In this document: piece by piece, positions 47,930 to 58,910 of the stretch
How positions within the stretch are numbered: the first letter of the stretch is position 1
How the letters are laid out: every line of letters starts with the position of its first letter
NCBI RefSeq assembly: GCF_000276665.1
Contig: NW_004955429.1
Span: forward strand, 2,230,728 to 2,294,727
Direction: 5' to 3'
Source: Chinchilla lanigera
Taxonomy: Eukaryota > Chordata > Mammalia > Rodentia > Chinchillidae
DNA length: 64,000 nt
Notes under the pieces: generated by a model
What the model saw: only the letters and a program-made list of their open reading frames with translations
Databases searched by the model: none
What the model was told of the DNA's origin: nothing
Made by a program: the position numbers and the translations under genes

Positions 47930-48060
47930 ATGTGGCTTAGGCCTCTGTGAGGTTGAGTCCAGGTCACTTAACCTTTGAGTCCAGAACTGGGGTCTTTGTG
48001 AAGAGGGGCTGGCTGACAGAGCCAACTGAAGGCAGAAAACAGCATTCTTTAGGTCCACGC
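47930..48060 (-). pseudogene. Reverse transcriptase fragment (pol), broken
   Basis: On the minus strand, 48058-48030 encodes DLKNAVFC, matching the RT motif 'DLKDAFFC' with the catalytic aspartate. After a frame change, 47967-47941 encodes VTWTQPHRG, matching the 'LTWTRLPQGF' motif. The region up to the 'YxDD' box and RNase H is not recognisable and is probably deleted. Confidence 0.8.
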
Positions 48061-48160
48061 AGGTTTACCAACAGGCTGTGGGTGGCAGAAGACTCAGGCA
48101 ATGTATATGGAGGGCAATCATGGTGGCATTGACAGCTCAGAGATCTTGAACTGGCTTTAT

Positions 48161-48289
48161 AAGAAAGAGAGGTAGGGCTGGGGATTTAGCTCAGCGGCAA
48201 AGCGCTTGCCTGGCAAGCACAAGGTCGTGAGTTCGGTTCCTGGTACCAGAGAAAAACCAAAAAAAAAAAAAAAAAAAAAGAAAGAGAGG
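48161..48289 (+). mobile_element. Young ID-type SINE inside the provirus
   Basis: The body starts at 48175 and carries an A box 'tagctcagcgg' (48187-48197) and a B box 'gagttcggttcc' (48229-48240), both close to the tRNA-type pol III promoter consensus. A nearly pure A tail of about 20 follows. The 12-bp target duplication 'aagaaagagagg' is perfect at 48161-48172 and 48278-48289. It is the best preserved SINE in the window, and its promoter boxes look intact. Confidence 0.95.
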
Positions 48290-48559
48290 GGTATTTCAGC
48301 AGCCTGACAGTCTATAGGGATCTCGAACTTCTATGTGGCTGTTTGTGCTTCCCATGACATCTGATAGCAACGGAGCTCACAGTGAGGTGGCATGATTACT
48401 GGCCAGGCCCAAAGGCTAGACTTTAGCCTATACCTCTGAGAGGAGAGTTTTCAGAACTTCAGGATTATTGTTATCTGTCTCAGGCTGATGCAGGCATCAT
48501 CTTTGTCTTGGGAAAGAGTCAAAGTTGAAAGTGCAGGATTAAATGAGAGGGAGGTTGAC

Positions 48560-48800
48560 TGACTTGGGAGGCAGATGCCCTCCTAGGCTGCAAGATTTTC
48601 CTGGATGAAGGGGCAAGAGGCAAGAGTTCCAGCTGCTCCAGTGATGGTAACTTTTTGACAGAGGGAACTTTTGAAAGCAGAGAATTCTGTTCCATTGTCT
48701 ACCAGGAAAGACACAAATTTGCCTCTGACTTTTGCAATAACCCTGGGCTCTCAGGGGCCCAATCTGAGAGAGCTTGGTCAGTCCTATGTAATAAGGCTCA
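48560..48800 (-). pseudogene. Retroviral protease fragment, broken
   Basis: On the minus strand, 48728-48673 encodes FVSFLVDNGTEFSAF, matching the aspartic protease active site 'FLVDTGA.xSVL', with the catalytic D kept but the following T and A changed (DNG, T). Downstream a VTITGAAG segment matches the 'V.I.G.SG' flap region. The frame then closes. Retroviral protease matures the gag-pol precursor; this copy cannot be functional. Confidence 0.85.
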
Positions 48801-49849
48801 ATAGGGTACAACTCACTTGTCAGGGCTTACATTCCAATTTTTCCTCAGTCAAAATGTGGAACTCAGAAGGGATTATTGACAAGTCATTTCAGGTGGGCAT
48901 TAGATGACACCATCTGACCAGGATAGGCATGTAAGCAGAAGGCTCTGGAGGGAGGACCCTCTCAGGCAATGGCCAGCTGGAACCAGTTCAGCTGGCTGGA
49001 AGTAGATGAGTAGGGAGTGAGGAGTGAAGCTGTAGGTGTTGGCAGCGACTGCAGTGGCTGACAAGGGTGCTAAGGCAGAATTCTCAGGAAAAATGGACCT
49101 TTTTCCTCTTTTTTTCTTTGAGATGTAGAAAGTGGTTTGGTTTCATTTTAACTCTGTAAAAGCCCTTTTTCCTGCAGCCAGGGACTGTAGGTTTTAACTA
49201 ATTAGTTCCCATCTCTGATTTCCTATGTGTGCGCTATGTACCCTTGAATGATGGCTCAACAGACAAAGGTTGGGTGCCCCTCAGAGAGAGACCATTCAGA
49301 TGCCTGCCAGGCCATGCTTCTCTCAGGGCCGAAGGCACAACTTAGCTAAGGAAGGTGTGAGGCCTCCGTTATACTACATGTCGATCGCTACGGAACTGCA
49401 AGTGAGAGCTCAGTCAGCCACCACAACCAGTGCTTCCCAGTCTTGGTGCACAGACAGAGCAGCCTATTGCTTACACTGTCCACTCCAGTCACTCACACAT
49501 TCATTCAGCAGGCACTCAGAGGTTAAATATTCCAGCTCCCTTTCCTTGAGGGTGATCCTGGATAATAAGAGGTGATCAGACTCCCCTTCAGCTTGAGCTG
49601 AACAGGACTGATAGACTAACCAGGGTACTCCTGGGTGAGAATCAGGCAGGCAGGCAGACAGACAGACAGACTATGTTCTCCTCCATTTATGTAAAATGTG
49701 AGCTTTTCAAGCTGAGATCCAGGAATTCTCCTCCAGACTTCTGAGAGGACTTGAGAAATCTCAAGAGTATGCCTTTCCATCAGGACCTGGAGAGGTCCTT
49801 GCTATGTCCATGAGGGCCATCACTAGTGACCAAAGAGATCAGCATGGTT
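48801..49849 (-). other. Leader and gag zone of the provirus, not recognisable
   Basis: In minus orientation this lies between the 5' LTR and protease, where the packaging leader and gag belong. No nucleocapsid zinc knuckle or capsid homology region was recognised. A (CAGG/CAGA)n run lies at 49644-49671. Confidence 0.45.
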
Positions 49850-49873
49850 GATTTTCATGGCTGAAACACTAGA
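49850..49873 (-). other. Decayed primer binding site (tentative)
   Basis: The minus-strand sequence just after the 5' LTR ('tagtgtttcagccatgaa') aligns loosely with a tRNA-Phe type site if CpG decay is allowed. The match is poor and other tRNAs cannot be ruled out. Confidence 0.25.
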
Positions 49874-50211
49874 TTCAACAGCAAGCAAAAACACCAAAAT
49901 GATACCCAGGATTTGGAAGCAGATTTATTTATGTCAACAGGCACTGATTGGGATCATTCCCAAAATATCAGGCCCTAAATCTCTGGTGGTCTAGAGCTTA
50001 TACAGGATAAGCAAGCAGGAAGTAGAGAGGCAAAATGGTTTGTTAATTGGGGATTGGTTTATACAATATGCATCATAGTAACCAACTATGCATCACAGCA
50101 CCAGCTGTTTCTAAGAGACAGGAGCAATCAGAACTGGAACAGGAACTATTACCCAGGTAACTGAGAAACCGAAGTATATCGGCTGGGGAGCAGGGTGCAT
50201 TTTCTGCTACA
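49874..50211 (-). repeat. 5' LTR of the provirus
   Basis: About 338 bp. In minus orientation it starts TGTAGCAG, has a TATA-like 'tataag' at about 50004-49999 and an AATAAA at about 49929-49924, giving U3, R and a short U5. It is followed by internal sequence, so it is the 5' copy. It ends AA rather than CA, from decay. Confidence 0.9.
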
Positions 50212-52999
50212 GTATGTGCTTAAGAGACAGGAAAATCTGTCATTTTTTCAACTTTCACATCTTACTATTTATAGCCCACAGACCATACCTGAAAGTGCAG
50301 AAGGAAATGACTTAGTTTCTCATTTCTCTTTGCAGCCATTGATCCCCTCATATTTCCCACATAAAATGTTAAATTGTACATAAAATAAATATAAACAGTG
50401 TAAAGGAAATGAGAGCAATTATTTGAACTGGAATTGTTTAATAAGGGTTTAAGAAAATGCAATAATTTCTCTACGGTGTGAGCTCAATGACAAGGACTGT
50501 GGAAGATTATTCAAGGGGAGACAGCTCATCAGAACATCAGGCCATTGTGAGATGCTGTGAGGAAGAAGAAGAGAAGCTAGGAGGACTGGAGAGGCACCTC
50601 CTGTTGGAAAATTCTACAAAATGAATTTTCAGAAGTAAGGCATGGATAAGGTCTCTGAAGATAGGCGGATACATTACATTCCAACAGGGTCAAACCCTAA
50701 ATTCAAATATTACATCTTAAAACTTCAGGCAGTGACATTGTTCACTCTGTTTTCTGGCAGTTTTGACCTATCTCCAGGCACATCAATGGCTTTTCTTGAG
50801 TTTTCATTTGCAAGCCTCTTTCCTCTGCTCATACCCTGGTCACACTCATAAGTTCAGCATTTGGATTGATTTGAAGGAAAGAAGGCAAGAAGGATACTTT
50901 CAGTTATTTAGTGATTTTATCATTGTTCCCTCTTTCCTGAGCCATCACAAACCTGAGGAAGAAGAGCTTTTTTGTCATCATGTCTTCCTTTTCTTAGAAA
51001 TCTACCCCGTAACAGTACTCTACACCCATGCAGTTGCATCTACAAGCAGTTTGTGTTATGCTAATACAAAGGTAAAGAGTGGGATGAACACACAACAAGA
51101 GCCAAGCTCACACAACTAAAGCAACACAACCCAAGTCCATAGCACTAGGCAGCTGCAGCCCTTGGAGCAACCAGTCCTGTCCACACTTGTCTCACCACTG
51201 CCTTTCTAAAGTTTCCATGTTTTTCTAACCAGTTTCTTCTGGGACACATTGAATGTACTGGAACAGAGCTTCTTTAAGGTCCTTTCTACCCAAGCTTTTC
51301 CTTCTTTCTTCTTTTCTTTGCCATTTCAGAAACACCAATGAGTACCCATGACAGGAGGGGACTAAATGATAGAAGATCAGTCCATAAATCTGGAACCACA
51401 AAGAGTTATGGTCAATGAAGATTAGGAGGAAAAAAAGATTTTTTTTCTCAAATCATTTGAGGTAATGAAATCTAGTATAAGAGTCATGGGTTTCCAGAGG
51501 CAACACTTTATTTTTGTCTTTCATTTTGCATATGTTGAAAATTCTGAGATTGAGCCCTAAAGAGAAATGAAGTTATAAAGCTTAATATTCCTGTGTCTTA
51601 CAGTATAATATAGATTTTTTAAAAAACAATTACAACATTTTCTCACTGATTAAAAAATGTTAATTTATTCTGGTAATCCAGAATCCTCATAGGTGATGAT
51701 ATGAGATTCTATAATTGTTTGGATAATGTATGATGGTTGTTTTCATATTTTAAAAAAATTAAATTTCCAGGAAATTTACTCTATAGGATTTTCATAAAGT
51801 AATAGTATGATTCTTTTACCATATCTATAAAGAATATATTCATTTTCCTCATTTAGATTAATCTTTGCTTAGTCTACTGTTGAAAATGTTCTTGCCTTAT
51901 GCTGTCTTGAGAAAATAATCTTTTTCTCTTGCTTAACAAAAAACAATTACAAGTAGTGCATAATTATATTTATTTAGATTATTTTTCCTAAACTCTATTT
52001 CAAATTTTGCATTACTAGAGTAGAAACCATCCTACAAAATGGAGATAACAGAGTAGGATAATACATATATAGAATGTATTAATCAAAGAGTCACTTTTCT
52101 GAATTCAGAAATTTTAATGAAGATTTCTGATATATTTCATAGGGTTCAGCTATTAAGAGTAGATTTTCCAACACCATATGAAGCTGTTTCTGAACTTTAA
52201 ATACCAAATGATTGCCTTCAGAATAGACATAAAATTGAGATGCTTTCAAACCTTTGCTTGATTTTCAGAAAGAAAACTTAACTTTTGCTGTAATGAATGA
52301 GAAGGTAAACTCAAATATGCATGTGAAATGAGCAAAGGGTATCGAGTTATTGAGGAAATTGCTCTGGCTCTCTGCTCCTGTTGCTTTTCAACTCACAACT
52401 TCATTTGTCTGATGACACCACTGTCACCTATTAATTGCAGGGTTTCTACTTAATGAGGCTGGACATCTATAATAAGACTACATTTTATATATCTCCAAGA
52501 ATGTGCTATACCAGAACAAGAACATCCAAATGTAAGGTTGGATTGTGTGTCTTTGAACTGATGGGTCCATAGGAGTGTAAATATATTCCCAAAATAGAAA
52601 ACACTTTTTCAGCCTACTGGATTCACATCTGAACCTTTTGACTGAAAGATCTGAAGGCGAGTAAACTTACAAACCTATTTGTGGAGTTTATATTTGTGGA
52701 ATTCTAGGAGCTAGTAAAAGTCAAACTATCTAGGTGAAGGGGAAGGTTGTAGATATATCTGGAAATTATAATTGCATATTTAATTATAGGTCCAGAGAAT
52801 TCTTAAGATTGATTAGTCTGCTAACATCAGGAACAAGGTTGGCTTCAGATTTAACGAACTTTGCTTATGTCAAAAATACTGAAATGCATAGGATTAGCCA
52901 AATCTCTGCTGATTTGAAGCACCTGGGTTCTCCCCTGTCCATATGTTTTCATTTAAGGGCCAATTCATCCCCATTAAAGCTCAAACAAAAGTTCTGAAA
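50212..52999. other. Long unassigned AT-rich stretch
   Basis: About 2.8 kb. No recognised repeat and no exon supported. Strongly AT-rich from 51400 to 52300. Confidence 0.4.
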
Positions 53000-54569
53000 T
53001 ATATTACTACTACACTAAGTTTAATCAATTGGCATGCATTTAACCAGCACATTGATGTTTCATATGATACGTGTAAATCCTTTATTAACAGTGTCAGCTG
53101 TTGACAAATTAGTGTAACTCTGGTGTGGCAGGCAACAAAAACATATGCTGTGTTGACTGCATGTATGTGAGTGGGAGAAAGAGCGCACAGCCTTTCTCTG
53201 GCTCAGATCAATAAGAACTGCATGAAAGGAACATATTTAAATAACAATGCTATTATATGCCCTATGAATATCTATTAGGCACTAAAACTGCCCAGATTTC
53301 GCTCCTAATCTGCAAATAAATCTCCTTCCTGGGCTGAAGATGGCTCCACTAATAACTTCACCACTGATAACTTTACCCCTGCATGTCTGAGTTGGCCAGA
53401 TGAGAGGGGGAGCTTTGCTGTGCTGTTGCTGGCACTCTACCAGCAGTCCCCAGGCCCCTAGATTGGTCTAAAGAACTGTGGCAACAATAGCTCCATTATG
53501 GCATTCGTGTGCTGACGGTATAGGATGGCCTTCACTTCAAATGCAAGATCAAAATGAGCACAGCTAATGGAGCCATCAAAGAAATTGTTTTAAAAATCCT
53601 GATTTGAAAACACCCGCACATTGCACATTCCTCACCAGGACTTTTCCCAGGGGAAAAATGGCCTAGAAAGGCGGATGGGGCTCAGCCAAGAAGGTTGCAG
53701 CCCACTCTGTGCCAGCTTGCCCTCTCCAAACCTTCCTTTCCCAAGTTCGTCTCGGGAGCCGTGGGGATTCCAAAGGACACAGAGGAGGCTGAGCAGAGCC
53801 CGCATTTCTCACATCTCCCGGAGAGCGCCGTGACAGGGAACATCTCTAGGCACTGTGCCCCAGGAGGGCTTCAGAGGACACTCACATTCAAATGCTGGGG
53901 ATGCTGAGATGCAGGGCACCAGGATGCAAGGGACTGCACAATGGGAGCACGTGGGTCAAGATCAAAAGAAGTGCACATTCAAAGGAGAAAAGAGTCTGCT
54001 GTTTAGGCTCAGAAGCCAGATTCCCACTCCATGGGTCGAATCAGCCGCAGAAGAAAGGAGCAGTAACCATGGCATTTGTAGGAACTTTAAAAATCTGGGC
54101 TGAGAAAACCAAGATGGGAAAGAGTTTTTGAAAGAGTAGTGGTGCATTTATCCAGAAACATCAGCAAAATCCCTTGTGAATCTAATCAAGAGGCAAGATT
54201 CTGAACATCAAGTTTCAACAAGAACCAACCCAGTCAGACTAGATCGAGAGAAATCAATCACTTATAGACAACTTGAAAATTGCATTAGAGAATGGGCATA
54301 ATGATTTTACAGTATAACTGCAACTTCTTAAAAATAAAATAAAACAACCTGAGAGTCTTGGTAACAGAGAAAATCACTAAAAGCCTATAGAAATCCTTAG
54401 GGATAATCTGCATGTCTTCAAACCAACTCCATCAAATGAAATGAAATGAATTTACCCAAGGTTCCTACATCAGCTACAAGCTATAGATGCCATTTTACTA
54501 GATGTTGGCTCCAGACAATATCACTCTGGCCTTGTGCCTTAGTTATCTTAACTTCACGCTGGAAAGGTA
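53000..54569. other. Unassigned; AT-rich then locally GC-richer
   Basis: Repeat-free by eye. 53000-53340 is AT-rich with clustered motif-like words; 53640-54120 is GC-richer with several CpGs. Short overlapping frames here show no domain. Confidence 0.4.
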
Positions 54570-54653
54570 TACTTTTATTTAAATTGTGCTAAGACTGAAC
54601 CCAGGGCTCCACACATGCTAAGCACTGTTCTACACTGAACTCCATCCCTGACC
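54570..54653 (-). mobile_element. Old ID-type SINE, antisense
   Basis: 'aagactgaacccagggctcc', 'acacatgctaagcactgttc' and 'tacactgaactccatccctg' are a diverged antisense ID body. No target duplication seen. Confidence 0.7.
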
Positions 54654-54681
54654 TGAAGATGCATTTTTTAATGCATCTTCA
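54654..54681. repeat. Perfect inverted repeat (11-bp arms)
   Basis: 'tgaagatgcat' at 54654-54664 pairs with 'atgcatcttca' at 54671-54681 across a 6-base loop. It directly adjoins the old ID element. Confidence 0.9.
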
Positions 54682-54829
54682 AGTGCAAACGGTTGATGTT
54701 GCTTTCCCAGGTTTTCCACATGCTGCTTTACTTGCCAGTAGGACTGACTGCTACTTGTGTACTAATTACAGCTTTCCTCTTGCTCCATGTTGTCCACTTC
54801 TAGATAAGATTTATGAAGCTACCCAATCA

Positions 54830-55330
54830 TGAAACCACCCTGGCTTCCTGATTGCACCCGGTCCATAGTAGACACCCTCACTTCTTTCAGCCAAACCCTA
54901 AACCATGTGACACTACGTTCCAAACCTTATATGTCTTTTCTAGCACTTTCCAGGCTGAGAGGCCCCACATCCCCTTTGTGTGTATTTCCTCTCACTGCAA
55001 CTTGTTCAAGGCTGGTTGTGCGCTGGCTGTCATTTACTGGAGGGCATCAACACCCACATGCCCTACACATACGCTTCATCGGGCCAAGCTTCAACTCTCA
55101 TCTTTGTATAGACAGCTTGCAAATCTCCATTTCTAGTGCTAACTTCTCATTTGGATTAGACTCAAGTTTTCAAATGCCTGCTAAATATTCCCAGATGCCA
55201 TGTTGCTGGAAATTCAAATTCAATTTACCCCAAACTAAACTCATCATTTCGCCCCCCTATAAAATCTCTCCTTCCCTGTTATTCCCATCTCACATAATGA
55301 TACTGAAGAATTTTATTCTCTTGGGTTCTC
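54830..55330 (+). mobile_element. L2 LINE, sense, in the longest open frame of the window
   Basis: The right part has 'cccaaactaaactcatcatt' and 'cgcccccctataaaatctct', matching the L2 '...aaaactgaactcatcat...cccccc...' region. The left part is more diverged. The 168-codon frame across it has no conserved domain and is incidental. Confidence 0.55.
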
Positions 55331-55389
55331 AATAGGGAAGAGAACCTATAGAAAAAGTTAAAAGTTTCCAGATAATATATCAGGAACGC

Positions 55390-55860
55390 TTAAATTTTTA
55401 ACCAACTGTGAAGTCGGAGTTGTGTATTGTCAAAAGAAAAATTATTTTGACATTGGTTAAAGAGAGAAGGCAGGCTTTATTGGAGAATGGCTCCAATAAA
55501 GATGGTTTTATAGGAGAGAGTGATTGTACTCAATTCTAAATAAAACAAGAATAAGTGAGGATTTACAGCCAAGAAGCAGGTTGTGGGGTAGCAGATGGAA
55601 AATTACTAAGAGGAAATATGAGAGGTAAGGCGGAATCTTGCTAAACTAACTAAACAGGATTCTTGCTAGAGGCAGATTGGGGTGGCAAGATAATGAGGGG
55701 GTGGGGATAAGGAATTTGATCAGATATCAAGGAGAGGAGATTTTTGCTCAATTGACCCAGCTAGATTCTCACTAAAACCGGACTAAGCTAACCAAAAATG
55801 GATTTCAAGTTTGGCAATTATTACAGGAAAGGCTCAAGGAGTGTGGCTTAAATTGCATTC
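55390..55860 (-). mobile_element. Probable solo ERV LTR, antisense
   Basis: Read on the minus strand, a C-rich U3 is followed by 'tataaaac' (about 55514-55507), then a 'caataaag' signal at about 55486-55479, a pyrimidine-rich stretch and 'tgtcaaaata'. The layout is that of a class I LTR. No internal region adjoins it. Confidence 0.55.
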
Positions 55861-56984
55861 AGGGAAGCATCTTTATCAGTATCTATACTTTTATTTATGT
55901 TTAACTTCATTTTCTTATGACCTCCAACACCAAAAAAAATAGCCAAGATTAAAAGTTCAAGAAGACAGAAGCAAGATGTTCTTCATACTTGAAGATTTGA
56001 TTTGGGAAAAAAGTTACTCAAGTAACTGTTTTCTTAAAGACTCTTTTCTTCCTCCCTTCCTTTATATTTTATACCTTCCTATTATTTATACTGATCTTTC
56101 CTCATTATTAGTACTGCCCAGAGCAAATGAAAGACACTTGCTACCTATTACACCTTTAGTCAAAAGACTGGCATGAGCACTCCACCCTCTGCAGATGTGC
56201 ATGCCCATTCCCTATACCATCCTTGGGCTGTTGAGTGTGTCACACACAGCACTGGCAAAGGAGTTTCCCTCCTTGGTCTCCTTGAATGATTACAGATTTT
56301 TGGTCTAAACTGATAGTTTCTGAAATTAGATTCCCAGAAGCTTCAATTGACTAATTTCTGTCTCTTTTGTTTCATTTCTCTCTCTTCTAAAATGTATCTC
56401 CCAGGTCCTCTACGACCCCTGTGTGCCCCACTGCCAAGATTCTAATTCAAACAAGTCAGGATGGCAGAAGAAGCCAGATCATCAATGAAAAACAGAAAAC
56501 AAAGAAAAATTTCCCTCAAGAGGTACTGATGATCACCAAGACTGTGAAATTACTCATTAAACAAAATTACTGCCACTCGAGATATTCTTATTTGGTGACT
56601 ACAGTACATTTTAGCTTGTTATTCTTTAAAATGTGAAAATAAAATATTACTTTCTAACATAGAACGTTTAAGACTAAATACAGTGAACTATTTTGTATGT
56701 TCTGTGTGCTACAAAGTAAATTTCATAATATTGAACAAAGTTATTTTAAATACAGATTTTTGCTTCCTATATCCCTTTAAAACCCTTTGCAGATCCCGGT
56801 TGTAGATGTCAGGATAGCACATTATTAAGTAGTTTTTAAAATAACAAAACAGAGCAAAATGGTTTAGTTCTCCACGGCCACATAGAGTTTAGTTTTCCCA
56901 CTGGCATTTGGTTTGTCCTCTCGTCCAGTTCCTAGATCACCCCAAGTAGCCAATCAGAAGGGTACTTAGATTCACCAGATTGTA
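55861..56984. other. Unassigned sequence
   Basis: No supported feature. Confidence 0.4.
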
Positions 56985-57100
56985 AGGTTTTAAGGGCAAC
57001 GTGATGTCTTTCCTTTTCATGACCATATGCCTGTTGCCTTTAACAGCATCCAATTACAGAGTATGTGTTAACTATTTGCTGAGCAAATGTATAATAAATA
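56985..57100 (+). mobile_element. L2 LINE 3' end, sense
   Basis: 'agggcaacgtgatgtctttc', 'gagtatgtgttaactatttg' and 'ctgagcaaatgtataataaa' parallel the L2 terminal segment ('...gggcagggacc...gtaggtgctcaataaatatttg...'). Confidence 0.5.
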
Positions 57101-57699
57101 GACAAACCTATTTACAGCCTCACACATGGTAGATCTGATCTTCAGGTCAAAGCACAGACCATGTCTGTCTTTTCTAACCAGAATGAAGTCATTTGTACTG
57201 TCAGAAGAAAACTTACCTAACCTTCCTAAAAGGAGTCTCAGCAATATAAACCCTAGATTGAAAATTTATGAGTGTGCTATATAAATGTGAGATCATCTGA
57301 TTGCAGTAAGTATTCACTGACAGATAGCAGGTGTCAGCATTTTTCTGAAAACCTGGATTCTAGGGACATATTTGTCACTAATTTAATTGTGTTAGCTTTT
57401 CCTCTGCTTTCAACTTTAGGTACCTCAGTTTCCCTGTGTGTCAAATGCCATGTAAGATAAAATGAATTATCTCTAACATCCTTGTTAATTTAGTGATCAT
57501 TCTTTAATAGAAAAATTTAAAATGGCAGAAATGACAACATAAATCCAGGACTTTTTTTAATAAAGGGGAAAACTGATATGCCTGTGGTCATTTATCAATT
57601 ATATGTAAAATGAGTTTCTCTTTTGTCATTTTTCCTATTTTCACCCCTATGTTTCTTTTTAGTATGAGTTTACAAATATATCCTTACACATATTCCTTG
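57101..57699. other. Unassigned sequence
   Basis: No supported feature. Confidence 0.4.
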
Positions 57700-57890
57700 T
57701 GAGTTGCTCTTGTCCCATGATTCTCTGCTAATCTATTCCCACAACTATCCTTCTTTCTGGATGTTCAAACTAGAGAAATCAGACACCAGGCTGTACCTTT
57801 TCTCTCTCATAGAATTTGACATGTTGTAGGAGCTCAATAGTTTTTATGACTAGAAAAATGAATGAATAAACACATGAATAAAGAGTTTAC
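57700..57890 (+). mobile_element. L2 LINE 3' end, sense
   Basis: 'catgttgtaggagctcaata' followed by 'aaatgaatgaataaacacat' is the typical L2 3' terminal motif with its short tandem tail. Confidence 0.6.
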
Positions 57891-57964
57891 CACTGAGGAG
57901 GCAAGAAAAAAATGCTTACCACTGCTCAATATACTGAAACATGAAAAATACTTTATTATATATT

Positions 57965-58600
57965 ACATTTTTAAATTGTGGTAAAGTATGCATAACATTT
58001 ACAGTCTAAACCATCTTTAAGCACATAGTCCAGTGACATTACATTCACACTGATATGCAGTCATTACCACCACCCACCTCTGGAACTTTTATAACATCTC
58101 CAAAGGAAATTCTACATACATTAAACAACTCCTCATTTTCCCAATCCTTGGCTCCCAGCATCCACTGGACACCTGGTTTGCTTCCACTTTTTTGGTTATT
58201 GTGAAAAAGGCTGCCGGATACATGGGCATAGAGATGTCTGTTTGAGACACCCTGCTTCCCATCCAATGAGCAAATACCCAGAAGTGCAATTACTGGATCA
58301 CACAATAATTCTACATTTAGTTTTGTGAAGAATTTCCACACTGTCTTCCATGGTCGCTGCATCATTTTACCTTCCACCAACAGTACACTAGGGTCCCAAT
58401 TTCTCTGACTCTTCATCAACACTTGTTATTTTCTGCTTTCGTTTTATTCTGTTGGGACATTTTGCTTGTTTGTTTGTTTGCTTGCTTCTGCTTTTGTTGA
58501 CAGGCATCCTAATGGGTGTCTCATTGTGGTTTTAATTTACATTTCTCCATGATTAGCAGTATTGAGCGTCTCTTCCTGGGCTTATTGATCATTTGTCATA
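57965..58600 (-). mobile_element. L1M (L1MB-like) 3' end, antisense
   Basis: Antisense landmarks in order: 'gtccagtgacattacattca', 'ccaccacccacctctggaac', 'gcttccacttttttggttat', 'caaatacccagaagtgcaat', 'tactggatcacacaataatt', 'ccaccaacagtacactaggg' and 'tgggtgtctcattgtggttt'. Between 58110 and 58170 the element is shorter than the family, so part of the 3' UTR and ORF2 end is deleted. A (TTTG)n-like patch lies at 58467-58490. Confidence 0.9.
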
Positions 58601-58754
58601 ATTTATATTTTGGATGAGGCAATTATGGTAGTCACCCCGTAGATAGGTATTTGAACTTCTCTTTCCTGTAATTTGGCTGTTGTATTACAGCCCATCATGG
58701 GTGTGACCAGCACACATTTGCATTATTTACCAGTTGTCAGCTTGGTGCTAGAAC

Positions 58755-58910
58755 ATTTGTCTTTTATTTCATTTGACTGTCATCAAACTGGGAGTGGTTA
58801 TGCTTCTGTCCCCAGATGAGGCTAAGACAAGCAAAGTGGCTTCTCCAAGACAACATCACTAGTTGCTGGGCCAAATGGAAGACAAATTCTGTGTGTGTAA
58901 GACTAAAGTA
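58755..58910 (-). mobile_element. MIR SINE fragment, antisense
   Basis: 'tcccagatgaggctaagac'-like sequence, 'aaagtggcttctccaagaca' and 'acatcactagttgctgggcc' parallel the antisense MIR core. Confidence 0.55.

Larger units (their letters stand above)
46589..50211 (-). mobile_element. Endogenous retrovirus, class I, two LTRs, internally deleted
   Basis: Two direct LTR copies bound about 3 kb of internal sequence. The outer ends are TG...CA in form, and the 4 bp 'gtat' flank both sides (46585-46588 and 50212-50215), fitting a class I (gammaretrovirus-like) insertion. In minus orientation the order is 5' LTR (50211-49874), a leader and gag zone without a recognisable frame, protease (about 48800-48560), reverse transcriptase (about 48060-47930), integrase (about 47725-47500), a possible env end (47303-47064), polypurine tract and 3' LTR (46905-46589). 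At about 3.6 kb it is less than half the length of a complete provirus, so large parts of gag, pol and env are lost. Every coding segment carries stops or frameshifts. An ID SINE sits inside it. This is a dead fossil copy. Confidence 0.9.

Noticed and set aside
48175..48250. A functional tRNA gene
   Set aside because: A and B boxes are present, but the target duplication and A tail show that it is an ID SINE. The acceptor and anticodon arms do not form a normal cloverleaf by eye.
49644..49671. CAGG/CAGA repeat as a CRISPR-like or regulatory array
   Set aside because: It is a simple tetranucleotide run. There are no spacers, and the host is a mammal.
46348..50211. The ID SINE at 46348-46480 as part of the provirus
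   Set aside because: It has its own target duplication and lies about 100 bp outside the left LTR border.
54829..55335. 168-codon open frame, the longest in the window
   Set aside because: It has no recognisable domain, begins without support for an exon, and its right half is L2 sequence. An overlapping frame covers the same bases.
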